DNA of 19,964 nucleotides from positions 1-19,964 of the forward strand of contig CANROV010000017.1 of the NCBI GenBank assembly GCA_947632315.1, written 5' to 3'. The position numbers and the translations under genes were made by a program. Positions within the stretch are counted from its first letter, which is position 1, and every line of letters begins with the position of its first letter. Of this stretch, positions 1-7,994 are shown in pieces. The notes beneath the pieces were generated by a model. The model did no database searches and was not told the origin of the DNA. It saw only the letters and a program-made list of their open reading frames with translations. The stretch comes from Candidatus Gastranaerophilales bacterium (GTDB taxonomy: Bacteria; Cyanobacteriota; Vampirovibrionia; Gastranaerophilales; Gastranaerophilaceae).

Positions 1-1
1 A

Positions 2-283
2 AATATAATGTGGCAAAATGCAGGTATAATAAGAAATGAAGAAAAATTATTACAGGCAAAAGCTCAAATAAATAATTTAAAACAACAATTTGGCTATACC
101 TATAAATGTCCCGATAGAATTAGTTACGAATTAAGAAATATGCTTACAATAGCAGAGTTAATAGTTGAATTTGCGCTAAACAGAAAAGAATCACGTGGTG
201 CGCATTATCGTGAAGACTATCCGCAAAGAGAATTAACGGCAGTATCACACCAGTTATCAAAAAGCTCGGAAATGAAAGGTTAA
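2..283 (+). CDS. nadB: L-aspartate oxidase, C-terminal part (partial at window edge)
   Basis: Only the last 93 codons are in the window and the frame is open to the left edge, so the gene starts upstream. The segment matches the C-terminal helical domain of the L-aspartate oxidase/succinate dehydrogenase flavoprotein family: a Met-Trp-x-x-x-Gly-Ile-x-Arg segment at its start, then the family's closing SRGAHYREDYP motif, whose Arg and His contribute to FAD or dicarboxylate binding in relatives. L-aspartate oxidase oxidises aspartate to iminoaspartate, the first step of de novo NAD synthesis. The call as NadB rather than a fumarate reductase subunit rests mainly on the next gene, nadC, which begins 2 bp after this stop and is probably translated from an AAAGG site inside this gene's end. 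The FAD-binding N-terminus cannot be inspected. Confidence 0.88.
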   Translation, partial: NIMWQNAGIIRNEEKLLQAKAQINNLKQQFGYTYKCPDRISYELRNMLTIAELIVEFALNRKESRGAHYREDYPQRELTAVSHQLSKSSEMKG

Positions 284-285
284 AT

Positions 286-1128
286 ATGACATCTGTACTA
301 CTTCATGATTTTATAATTGAAGAACATATAAAAAATGCATTAAAAGAGGATATTGGTTTTGGAGATATATCTACAGACTATCTTATCCCTGAAAATAAAG
401 AAATAAAAGCTAAATTAAATACAAGAGAAGACGGAATACTTTGCGGTATTGATATATTTGAAAAAGTGTTTCTTATTTTATCACCTCAAATAAAAATACA
501 AAAAATGTTTAAAGATGGAAATGAAATAAAAAAAGGTAATACGCTTGCAATACTGGAAGGAAGCGCAAGAGCAATATTAACGGGTGAAAGAACCGCATTA
601 AATTATATACAAAGGCTTAGCGGAATAGCAACGGAAACAAAAAAATACCAAGAAGCCATAGGAGAAAATAAAGCAAGGATAACGGATACAAGAAAAACTA
701 CTCCCGGCTTCAGAATGTTTGAAAAATATGCTGTCTTTACGGGCGGAGCAAGACTTCACCGCTTTAACTTGTGCGACTGCACAATGATAAAAGATAATCA
801 TATACAATTTTCTGGTTCAATAACAAATGCCGTTACGGAAATAAGAAAACACTTATCTCATGCTCATAAAATTGAAATTGAATGTGATACCATAGAACAG
901 GTAAAAGAAGCCTTAAGTGTTAATGCCGATATTATTATGCTTGATAATATGAATTGTGATTTAATGAAGGAATGTGTAAAATTAATTAACAATAGAGCAA
1001 TAATTGAAGCAAGCGGAAATGTTACATTACAAACCGTTAAGGAAATTGCCGAAACGGGTGTTGATGTTATCTCATCAAGTGCTATTGTTGCAAAAGCAAA
1101 AACTTTAGATATTGCTCTTGATATGTAA
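286..1128 (+). CDS. nadC: Nicotinate-nucleotide pyrophosphorylase (quinolinate phosphoribosyltransferase)
   Basis: Converts quinolinate and PRPP to nicotinate mononucleotide, CO2 and pyrophosphate in cytosolic NAD synthesis. The 280-residue product has the normal family length. Visible family motifs are ERTALNYIQRLSGIAT (101-116), DTRKTTPG (134-141), the HR pair at 158-159, MIKDNHI (167-173), IEIEC (196-200), MLDN (218-221) and EASGNV (241-246). The Arg102, Arg136, Lys137, Arg159, Lys169, Glu199 and Asp220 positions match the substrate-binding set known from family structures. ATG 286 is supported by AAAGG at 275-279. It lies 2 bp after nadB, so the two are almost certainly co-transcribed. 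No nadA is visible; it may lie upstream of the window. No hairpin terminator follows; a 70-bp AT-rich gap leads to etfB. Confidence 0.96.
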   Translation: MTSVLLHDFIIEEHIKNALKEDIGFGDISTDYLIPENKEIKAKLNTREDGILCGIDIFEKVFLILSPQIKIQKMFKDGNEIKKGNTLAILEGSARAILTGERTALNYIQRLSGIATETKKYQEAIGENKARITDTRKTTPGFRMFEKYAVFTGGARLHRFNLCDCTMIKDNHIQFSGSITNAVTEIRKHLSHAHKIEIECDTIEQVKEALSVNADIIMLDNMNCDLMKECVKLINNRAIIEASGNVTLQTVKEIAETGVDVISSSAIVAKAKTLDIALDM

Positions 1129-1198
1129 AAAATTAAAAAATTTGCACTAAGATAAATTTTATTGAAAATAAATAGTATAAAAAAGGGGTTAAAGTTTT

Positions 1199-1969
1199 TT
1201 GAAAATAGCAGTCTTTATAAAACAGGTTCCTGATACGTCTGATGTAAAATGGACAAAAGATAATAATATCGATAGGGTAAATATGGAAAGTATTATTAAT
1301 CCTGCCGATAAATGTGCAATTGAAGCTGCATTAAGATTAAAAGATATTATACAAACAGAAATAACAGCCGTAACAATGGGGCCTTCAAAATCAATAAATG
1401 TACTTGAGGAAGCAGTTGCTATGGGTGTTGATGACGCAGTTTTATTGTCAGATTCTAAATTCTCAGGCTCTGATACTTGCGCTACTTCAAGAGTACTTTC
1501 TTCTTTTATAAAAGAAAAACTCCCTGATGTTGATTTGTTACTTTTTGGTCAAAGTGCAATAGACGGCGAAACCGGACAAACAGGTTTTTCAACCGCAAAA
1601 AGGCTTGATTTCCCTTCTTTTGCTAATGTGACAGGTATTATAGAATTAACTGATACTAATATAACCGTAGTAAGCGAAAATGATACTGAAATATTAACGG
1701 CAAAGATAGCTCTCCCTTGTGCAATTTGTATAAATAATTATCCCCATAAACCACGATTACCCAAAATAGACGGATATATTAAATCACAAAAATTTGATTA
1801 TAAATGTTATAACATGTATGATTTGAATATTGATGAAAATACAGTCGGTGTTAAAGGTTCACCTACCTATGTTTCAAAAATATATAAAACAGAAGCTTTA
1901 AAACAAACTAAAATGCTCGAAAGTTCTGATATGGAAGGACTTCTTAAAGAAATAAAGGAGGCTTTATAA
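1199..1969 (+). CDS. etfB: Electron transfer flavoprotein, beta subunit
   Basis: Beta subunit of the soluble EtfAB heterodimer, which passes electrons between flavin dehydrogenases and other carriers. The 256-residue protein shows the ETF-beta signatures: MKIAVFIKQVPDT at the N-terminus, NPADKCAIEAALRLK (34-48), a VTMGP segment (58-62), GQSAIDGETGQTG (117-129) and a conserved LPCAICI segment (172-178). The start is a TTG codon placed 10 bp after AAGGGG (1183-1188); no ATG gives the canonical N-terminus, so the TTG start is well supported. The stop codon overlaps the etfA start by one base (TAATG). Whether this ETF is a simple carrier or an electron-bifurcating type cannot be decided here, because no acyl-CoA dehydrogenase or other partner is visible next to it. 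Confidence 0.95.
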   Translation: MKIAVFIKQVPDTSDVKWTKDNNIDRVNMESIINPADKCAIEAALRLKDIIQTEITAVTMGPSKSINVLEEAVAMGVDDAVLLSDSKFSGSDTCATSRVLSSFIKEKLPDVDLLLFGQSAIDGETGQTGFSTAKRLDFPSFANVTGIIELTDTNITVVSENDTEILTAKIALPCAICINNYPHKPRLPKIDGYIKSQKFDYKCYNMYDLNIDENTVGVKGSPTYVSKIYKTEALKQTKMLESSDMEGLLKEIKEAL

Positions 1970-2973
1970 TGGAACCAAACGGCATTTTAATATATGGCCA
2001 GCTTACGGAAAACTATACAATTGAACCTGTTGTCTTGGAATTGTTAACAAAATCCCGTGAATTAAAACAAAAATTGTGGAATCAAAGAGTAATGACCTGC
2101 ATTATAGGCCCTCGAATTAATTATGACGAAATAATTAAAACACTCGGTGAATATGTCTCTGATGAAGTTATTGTTGTTTGTGATGACAGATTGAAAAACT
2201 ATGATAAAGAATATTACTCCTATATTTTTACGGAAATTGCCAAAAAAAATCCTTCAAGAGTCATATTAATAGGAGCAACAAATCAAGGTAAAGAAATAGC
2301 CCCGTATACGGCAGCAGAACTTGAAACAGGGCTTACTGCAGATTGTACAAATCTTGATATTTCAGATAATAATTTATTACTTTCAACCCGTCCTACCTTC
2401 GGCGGTCAATTAACAGCAGATATATTATGCTCAACATTCCCTCAAATGGCAACGGTTAGAGCTAATGTATTTAAATCAGAAAAACAATGGATAACTCCTA
2501 ATGTTACTTTCGATTGGTTCGATATTGATAAAATTCCAAAAAAAATTGAAATTATTGAAATAAATAAAAAAGCTAAATCATTTAATAATATAGAAAATGC
2601 TGAAATACTTGTTTCAGGCGGAATCGGTGCATGCCATGATAACGGTTTTGCTTTAATACACGAACTTGCATATAAATTAAAAGCAAAAGTTTCGGGAACA
2701 AGAGGTGCTTTTGAAAAAGCATATATATCAAAATCACAACAGGTGGGACAAACCGGTAAAACAGTTGCACCAAAGCTTTATCTCGCATTTGGTATATCAG
2801 GAGCAAACCAGCACTTGGCAGGTATAAATAATAAAAGTAAAATTATTGCGGTTAATAACGATAAAAATGCTCCTGTTTTTAAATACGCTGATATAGCTAT
2901 AATAGGTGATTTGTTTGATATAATACCAAAATTAATTGATGAAATAGATAAAGAGGAAGAATATGAGCAGTGA
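1969..2973 (+). CDS. etfA: Electron transfer flavoprotein, alpha subunit
   Basis: Alpha subunit of EtfAB, 334 residues, normal length. The N-terminal nucleotide-binding-like domain (about 1-200) precedes the FAD domain, which carries VSGGIG (215-220), a GTRGAFEKA segment (243-251), VGQTGKTVAPKLYLAFGISG (259-278), QHLAGI (281-286) and a NNDKNAPVF..AD..IIGD stretch (296-314). These are the FAD-binding signatures of the family. The usual SGGRG reads SGGIG and the usual GSR reads GTR; both are variants of otherwise conserved turns. ATG 1969 follows a strong AAGGAGG (1955-1961) inside the end of etfB, and the one-base overlap with etfB points to coupled translation in equal amounts. The gene end overlaps the downstream transporter start by 11 bp. 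Confidence 0.95.
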   Translation: MEPNGILIYGQLTENYTIEPVVLELLTKSRELKQKLWNQRVMTCIIGPRINYDEIIKTLGEYVSDEVIVVCDDRLKNYDKEYYSYIFTEIAKKNPSRVILIGATNQGKEIAPYTAAELETGLTADCTNLDISDNNLLLSTRPTFGGQLTADILCSTFPQMATVRANVFKSEKQWITPNVTFDWFDIDKIPKKIEIIEINKKAKSFNNIENAEILVSGGIGACHDNGFALIHELAYKLKAKVSGTRGAFEKAYISKSQQVGQTGKTVAPKLYLAFGISGANQHLAGINNKSKIIAVNNDKNAPVFKYADIAIIGDLFDIIPKLIDEIDKEEEYEQ

Positions 2974-4366
2974 AATAAATGAAAAAGAACAACAGCTAAA
3001 ACCGTTCTCTACAGTTCAATTATTGAATTTTTGTCTGGGATTTTTTGGTTTGCAGTTCGCTTGGCAGATGAGAATTATTTTGTCCGGCCCCGTTACTGAG
3101 GGGTTAGGGGCTTCTCCCTTATTGTTCGGTTTAATATGGCTGGCAGGCCCCATAACAGGCATGGTTGTTCAGCCTATAATCGGAAGTTTAAGCGATAAAA
3201 CTCATACCGTATTCGGAAAAAGACGACCGTATCTGTTAGCAGGTGCTATTTTTGCCAGTTTAGCGTTATGGGCGTTCCCTAATTCGGCTGCAATAGCTGA
3301 AAATTTGGCAAATTTCCTCCATCTTCCCGTTCCCGTATTCGGCGGATTAATAATAGCGGCTATTATGATATGGGTAATTGATGCTTGTGTTAATGCAGCT
3401 CAAGGCCCGTATCGTGCATTAGTTCCCGACTTGGTTCCAACGGAACAGCATTCTCTGGCTAATGCATATTTAAGCTTTGCTATCGGTTTAGGTTCTGTTG
3501 TGGCAGCAGGTACTGCTCCGTTTTTAAAATATGTGTGCGGTTATCAAATGAGCATTAATGCTCAATTTATAATGGCAGCTTTGGCTTTTTCACTTGCTAT
3601 GCTTTGGACTTGTTTAACCATTAAAGAACACAAATATCAAAAAGAACAAGTTAGCGAGTCTGAAAAACAAGAAATTAAAAAAGATGAAATACCTTTTATG
3701 AAAAAAATATCAAATTTCTTTCAATCTTCGCCTGAGGTTGCTAAAATATGTACACTTCAATTGTTTACTTGGATTGGTATTATGAGTTTAAATATATTCT
3801 TTACACAGTATGCAATACATACAGTGTTTGGAATACCTGACTTAACAACAGCTTCTGAAGAAGTAAAAAATTCATATATCCCTCTTATGAATAAAGCTAC
3901 AAATTTTTCATCAATATGTTTCGCTATTCAAAATTTAATCTGCTTCTTAGTTTCAATCCCAATAGGATTGTTGTCAACAAAATTCGGGAACAGAAAAGTT
4001 CATTTTATTTCATTGATAAGTTTATCAATAGCATTTGTAGGTATGGGATTGTATAAAGAACCCGGATTTATATTGATTTGTATGGCCGTAGCAGGTATAG
4101 GCTGGGCAAGTATACTGGCTTTGCCTTTTGCTATGCTCTCAGAATTTATTCAAAAAGGTTCGGAAGGCTCTGTTATGGGAATATTTAATATATTCATAGC
4201 AGGCCCTCAAGTGCTTGTTTGTACACTTCTGGCTTGGTTTATCAGCCAGTGTTCATATATGGTGCAGGGCGGAATTAACTATCATTGGGAATATGCATTT
4301 TTTATTGGCGCCATTACACTTATGATTGCCGCTGTGATTACAAATTTAATTAATGAAAAAAATTAA
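2963..4366 (+). CDS. SLC45/SUT-like sugar:cation symporter (MFS/GPH superfamily)
   Basis: A 467-residue polytopic inner-membrane protein with about 12 hydrophobic segments. The N-terminal part carries the hallmark of sucrose/SLC45-type symporters of the glycoside-pentoside-hexuronide group: a GFFGLQFAWQ helix (26-35), LAGPITGMVVQPIIGSLSDK (60-79) and GKRRPY (85-90) in the loop between helices 2 and 3. A charged Lys/Glu-rich cytoplasmic loop (about 220-245) separates two six-helix halves. Family members import sugars such as sucrose or maltose with H+ or Na+; the substrate here cannot be read from the sequence. ATG 2963 follows an AGAGGAAG site and lies inside the end of etfA (11-bp overlap), so it is in the same transcript. 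Why an ETF operon would contain a sugar importer is unclear. Confidence 0.85.
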   Translation: MSSEINEKEQQLKPFSTVQLLNFCLGFFGLQFAWQMRIILSGPVTEGLGASPLLFGLIWLAGPITGMVVQPIIGSLSDKTHTVFGKRRPYLLAGAIFASLALWAFPNSAAIAENLANFLHLPVPVFGGLIIAAIMIWVIDACVNAAQGPYRALVPDLVPTEQHSLANAYLSFAIGLGSVVAAGTAPFLKYVCGYQMSINAQFIMAALAFSLAMLWTCLTIKEHKYQKEQVSESEKQEIKKDEIPFMKKISNFFQSSPEVAKICTLQLFTWIGIMSLNIFFTQYAIHTVFGIPDLTTASEEVKNSYIPLMNKATNFSSICFAIQNLICFLVSIPIGLLSTKFGNRKVHFISLISLSIAFVGMGLYKEPGFILICMAVAGIGWASILALPFAMLSEFIQKGSEGSVMGIFNIFIAGPQVLVCTLLAWFISQCSYMVQGGINYHWEYAFFIGAITLMIAAVITNLINEKN

Positions 4367-4375
4367 ATTATAACA

Positions 4376-5467
4376 ATGGATAAATCAATTCTATTTGATA
4401 ATTTAAGAAAAACATATTCTTTGTTGTCGGAATATAGTATAAATAACTACATGTTTCCGCCGATACGGTATTTCCTTGAATTAACTTATAGGTGTAATTT
4501 GAATTGCAGTTTTTGTTTTATTAATGAAGACAGAAAAAAAGATGAATTAACAGCCGAGGAATGGAAAAATATAATAAAACAAATTCCGTTTTATTCTTTT
4601 ATATCAATAGTTGCCGGTGAAGTAATGCTTAGACGTGACTTCTTCGAAATTTTACAATTTGCTTGTAAAAAAACAATGGGTAAAGTCAGTATAATTACTA
4701 ACGGTTTATTGTTAGATGAGGAAAAATTAAGACATTTTATCAAAAATAATATGCTTTTATTATCTGTCTCTATAGATGGATATGGCGAAAATCACGATAA
4801 AATCAGAAATAAAACCGGGCTATGGGAAAATATTATAAAAAATCTTGAATTATTAAAAGAAATAAAGCAGAAAGAAAATAAAAGCCGTCCGCTTCTTGAT
4901 ATTAAAAGTGTTATTTTAGAGAATAATCTTGATGATTTGCCTAAAATATATAAAAAAGCTGATGAACTGGGGGCGGAATTTTATTCATTATCATTTAAAA
5001 GAAATAATTTTTTAAGACAAAATTCAATACTTAAAGAAAGTTTTACGGAAGAATTTTATAAAACCGAATATCCGTTAAAAATGTATTTTGACAGAGAACA
5101 TTTTATTGAGGTCTATAAAGAGCTGGAAAGTTTATCAAAAAATGTAAAAACAAAATTAAGGTGGGCGCCTAAATTTAAAGAAATTGGAGATTTAGACAGA
5201 ATATTAAAATATTTTAGTCTTGGAAATAAAGACGTAAAATCAATATATGAACCTTGCAGAATACCATTTTCAACAGTTTTTATAACTCCGGAAGGAGACT
5301 TGTATCCTTGCCTTTCTTATAAACTGGGAAATGTACGGAATAAAAAAATTCAGGATGTTTTAAATAATGAAAAATATAAAAATTTTAGAAAAAATTTAAA
5401 AAGTGACAAAATATATAATGCTTGTCAATTATGCTGTGATGCTTATTTAAGAAAAGATTTTAAATAG
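4376..5467 (+). CDS. Radical SAM protein with SPASM-type C-terminal cluster domain
   Basis: A 363-residue radical SAM enzyme. The [4Fe-4S]-SAM motif CxxxCxxC is at Cys40, Cys44 and Cys47 after an LELTYRC strand. The usual GGEP SAM-binding motif is replaced by AGEV (80-83), followed by LRRDF. TNG (108-110) and VSIDG (131-135) mark later barrel strands. The C-terminus has a SPASM-like arrangement: Cys294, Cys312 in a GDLYPC strand, Cys350, Cys353 and Cys354, enough to bind at least one extra Fe-S cluster. Such proteins modify peptides, mature enzymes or act on sugars and other small substrates; no precursor-peptide gene is visible beside it. It starts 9 bp after the sugar symporter and has no strong ribosome site, so translation may depend on coupling. 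The substrate is unknown. Confidence 0.88.
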   Translation: MDKSILFDNLRKTYSLLSEYSINNYMFPPIRYFLELTYRCNLNCSFCFINEDRKKDELTAEEWKNIIKQIPFYSFISIVAGEVMLRRDFFEILQFACKKTMGKVSIITNGLLLDEEKLRHFIKNNMLLLSVSIDGYGENHDKIRNKTGLWENIIKNLELLKEIKQKENKSRPLLDIKSVILENNLDDLPKIYKKADELGAEFYSLSFKRNNFLRQNSILKESFTEEFYKTEYPLKMYFDREHFIEVYKELESLSKNVKTKLRWAPKFKEIGDLDRILKYFSLGNKDVKSIYEPCRIPFSTVFITPEGDLYPCLSYKLGNVRNKKIQDVLNNEKYKNFRKNLKSDKIYNACQLCCDAYLRKDFK

Positions 5468-5536
5468 TCTTTTTTGTTTGTATTACAAATTTTAATATTG
5501 AGCCTGTTTAAATTTTACTATGTTAAAATATAAATT

Positions 5537-6334
5537 ATGGTAAAAAAGGCATTAAGATATACATTTGGATTTGTAATTTTAGCATTGATATTAGCTTCTA
5601 TAGCGTTATCAAGGAAAATGCTTTTTTGTGTTTCGGTAGTATTTATAATTTTCACAATAAAAGAATACCGTGAAATGTTTGAGTCTCAAAATATACATAT
5701 ACATAAATTTTTACCTGAAATTATAAGTATAATTCTTTCATATATTGTAATAAAAGATATGCCATTTTACGTAACTCCTGTTTGTGTAGCAGGTATAATG
5801 TTATCCTTCTTGATAACAATAATTAAAAATAAAAAGCCATATATAAAAACAACTTTTTCAACTATAATGGCGTTTACGTGTACTTATTGTGCGCTCTATA
5901 TAGTAAAGTTATTTTATTTTTATACTGATGATAAATTTTATTTAATAATAGTCTATTTTATTGCAGTAATGCTGGGAGATTACAGTGCATCCAAAATAGG
6001 CCCGCACTTTAAAAATAAACTGTTGGCGCCTGAAATTAGTCCTAATAAGACAGTAATGGGTGCTGTTTCAAACCTTGTATTTTCCTGCTTGTCCTGTTTA
6101 TTATTGGTACATTATCATAAAATTAATGTATTAGACACATTTTTATTGGGAACTACAATATCTGTATTTTCGCAAATCGGTGACTTATCTGTATCAATAA
6201 TAAAAAGGGACTTAGGAATAAAACATAGCGGTTCATTATTTTGTGATTACGGCGGAATATTAGATAGAGTTGATTCGTTTTTGTTTTCAGCGCCTGCTAT
6301 GTATTATTGCTTAATATTAGTTACTTTATTTTGA
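5537..6334 (+). CDS. cdsA: Phosphatidate cytidylyltransferase (CDP-diacylglycerol synthase), divergent
   Basis: An integral membrane enzyme expected to make CDP-diacylglycerol from phosphatidate and CTP for phospholipid synthesis. The 265-residue length is typical. The N-terminal two-thirds is mostly hydrophobic helices. The C-terminal half carries LAPEISPNKTVMGA (163-176, the usual LAPxISPxKTxEG region) and the signature: GD (215-216), IIKRDLG (221-227), a YGG (238-240) and LDRVDS (242-247). The two key aspartates Asp216 and Asp243 and the Lys223-Arg224 pair are present. Two usually conserved positions differ: the KDS motif reads KHS (His230) and the HGG reads YGG (Tyr238). The start ATG has no clear ribosome site. 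The 3' end overlaps the convergent aminotransferase gene by 31 bp. The divergent signature lowers certainty about activity slightly. Confidence 0.86.
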   Translation: MVKKALRYTFGFVILALILASIALSRKMLFCVSVVFIIFTIKEYREMFESQNIHIHKFLPEIISIILSYIVIKDMPFYVTPVCVAGIMLSFLITIIKNKKPYIKTTFSTIMAFTCTYCALYIVKLFYFYTDDKFYLIIVYFIAVMLGDYSASKIGPHFKNKLLAPEISPNKTVMGAVSNLVFSCLSCLLLVHYHKINVLDTFLLGTTISVFSQIGDLSVSIIKRDLGIKHSGSLFCDYGGILDRVDSFLFSAPAMYYCLILVTLF

Positions 6335-7500
6335 TTTTGAACTCTTAAATTGTTAACAAAATGTTTAAGTCGTTCCATGGCAATTTTAAGATTATCTATG
6401 GAATAAGCATAAGAAATTCTTAAATAACCTTCACCACTGTCACCGAAAGCATTCCCGGGAATAGCTGCTACTTTTTCTTCCAAAAGAAACTTTTGAGCAA
6501 ATTCTTCACTGGTTAATCCAAATTCTTTTATGCAGGGGAATACGTAAAAAGCTCCAAAAGGTTCAAAGCATTCAATGTTCATTTCTTTAAAAGCATTTAA
6601 AAGGAATCTTCTTCTTTGATTATAAGATTGACGCATTAAAATAACATCCTTATCCCCGTTTTTTAAAGCTTCAACAGCCGCATACTGGCTTGTAGTCGGC
6701 GCGCACATTATGGCAAATTGATGAATTTTGGTCATTTGTTTTATGATTTCTTTCGGCGCACAAGCATAACCTAAACGCCAGCCTGTCATAGCATAAGCTT
6801 TTGAAAATCCGTTTATTAAAATTGTTCGTTCCTTCATTCCCTCTAAAGAAGCTATTGAAACATGTTTTTCTTTATATGAAAGTTCCGAATATATTTCATC
6901 AGACATAACGTAAATATCTTTTTCTCTGATAATTTTTGCAATAGCTTCAAGATCAGATTTCTCCATAACGGCACCGGTCGGGTTATTGGGATATGGAAGT
7001 ATAAGCACTTTTGTTTTTGGTGTTATTGCATTTTTTAGTTCGTCTACTGTTAATCTGAATTCATTCTCCGCTTTTAAATTAATGATAACAGGCTTCGCAT
7101 TTGCAAGGATTGAACAAGGTTCATACGAAACATAAGAAGGCTGCGGAATAATAACTTCATCACCATCATTAATAATTGCTCTTAAGCCTATATCAATAGC
7201 TTCGGAGCCTCCTACCGTCACTATAATTTCGTTATCGGGATTGTAGTTAATATTTTGAGTTCTGTTTATATAATTAGAAATTTCTTGTCTTAAGTCTTTA
7301 AGTCCGGAATTGGAAGTATAAAATGTTCTGCCTTTTTCAAGAGCATAGATACCTTCATCTCTAATATGCCAAGGAGTATCAAAATCAGGTTCACCGACTC
7401 CCAAAGAAATTACATCTTTCATTTCGCTTACTAAATCAAAAAATTTCCTAATTCCCGAAGGTTTTATATTCAAGACTTTATGCGAGAGTTCTTTTGTCAT
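6304..7500 (-). CDS. PLP-dependent class I/II aminotransferase (Asp/Ala type)
   Basis: A 398-residue fold-type I aminotransferase. The PLP-binding lysine is Lys234 in NGFSKAYAMTGWRLGY (230-245). Other conserved residues are Asn173 in NNPTG, Asp201 and Tyr204 in SDEIYSE, Arg242 and the substrate carboxylate-binding Arg361 in LRISYA. The N-terminal SGIRKF and VGEPDF segments resemble the aspartate/alanine/aromatic aminotransferase subgroup (PatA/AlaT/AspC-like); the exact amino acid donor cannot be set from sequence alone. ATG 7500 overlaps the stop of the upstream Lrp-type regulator gene by 4 bp (ATGA), so the two are coupled. A regulator of the Lrp family next to its target aminotransferase is a recurring arrangement. 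The last ten or so codons run antisense into the end of cdsA. Confidence 0.93.
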   Translation of the reverse strand: MTKELSHKVLNIKPSGIRKFFDLVSEMKDVISLGVGEPDFDTPWHIRDEGIYALEKGRTFYTSNSGLKDLRQEISNYINRTQNINYNPDNEIIVTVGGSEAIDIGLRAIINDGDEVIIPQPSYVSYEPCSILANAKPVIINLKAENEFRLTVDELKNAITPKTKVLILPYPNNPTGAVMEKSDLEAIAKIIREKDIYVMSDEIYSELSYKEKHVSIASLEGMKERTILINGFSKAYAMTGWRLGYACAPKEIIKQMTKIHQFAIMCAPTTSQYAAVEALKNGDKDVILMRQSYNQRRRFLLNAFKEMNIECFEPFGAFYVFPCIKEFGLTSEEFAQKFLLEEKVAAIPGNAFGDSGEGYLRISYAYSIDNLKIAMERLKHFVNNLRVQNQNKVTNIKQ

Positions 7501-7979
7501 GGTGATACAATCTCTCTTTCATCAGTATGTTTTTTAGCAAGAATAGTACCGTGGTCTTTATATTTTTTAAGAATAAAATGAGTAGCAGTACTTAAAACGC
7601 TTTCGAGTGTTGAAAGTTTATCTGATACGAAGTTTGAAATTTCTCTTAAAGATTTTTCCTCCAAAATAACTAAAAGGTCATACCCGCCTGAAATAAGATA
7701 CACTGCTCTAACTTCAGGGTAATTATAAATTCTTTCGGCTATTTTATCAAAACCCTGCCCTCGTTGAGGAGTAACTCTTACTTCAATAAGTGCCGTTACT
7801 TTTTCAATAGAAGTCTTTTCCCAGTCAATAAGAGTATGATATCCGCAAATTACCCCTTCTCTCTCAAGTGATTCAAGTTCATTTACAATATCAATTTCTT
7901 GCCGGTTAAGCATAACCGCTAAATCTTTAATGCTGATTCTGCTGTTTTTTTCGATTATAGAAAGTAATTCATCTCTCAT
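7497..7979 (-). CDS. Lrp/AsnC family transcriptional regulator
   Basis: A 160-residue amino-acid-responsive DNA-binding protein. Residues 1-50 form the winged helix-turn-helix typical of Lrp/AsnC, with a LLSIIEKNSRISIKDLA start and a LEREGVICGYHTLID wing. Residues 60-140 form the RAM ligand-binding and oligomerisation domain, with the conserved turn SGGYDLLV at 97-104. The gene sits between a ferredoxin-nitroreductase gene (15-bp gap upstream) and an aminotransferase gene (4-bp overlap downstream), so it probably controls this operon in response to an amino acid. The start is supported by AGGGG at 7985-7989. The ligand is unknown, and whether it activates or represses cannot be seen. Confidence 0.93.
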   Translation of the reverse strand: MRDELLSIIEKNSRISIKDLAVMLNRQEIDIVNELESLEREGVICGYHTLIDWEKTSIEKVTALIEVRVTPQRGQGFDKIAERIYNYPEVRAVYLISGGYDLLVILEEKSLREISNFVSDKLSTLESVLSTATHFILKKYKDHGTILAKKHTDEREIVSP

Positions 7980-7994
7980 AATTTACCCCTAATA

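Noticed and set aside
5477..5489. Perfect inverted repeat TTTGTA-T-TACAAA before cdsA as an operator
   Set aside because: Short AT-rich palindromes are expected by chance here, only one copy is seen and no regulator is linked to it.
5468..5536. Precursor peptide gene beside the radical SAM enzyme
   Set aside because: The 69-bp gap holds no start codon with a ribosome site and no plausible short peptide.
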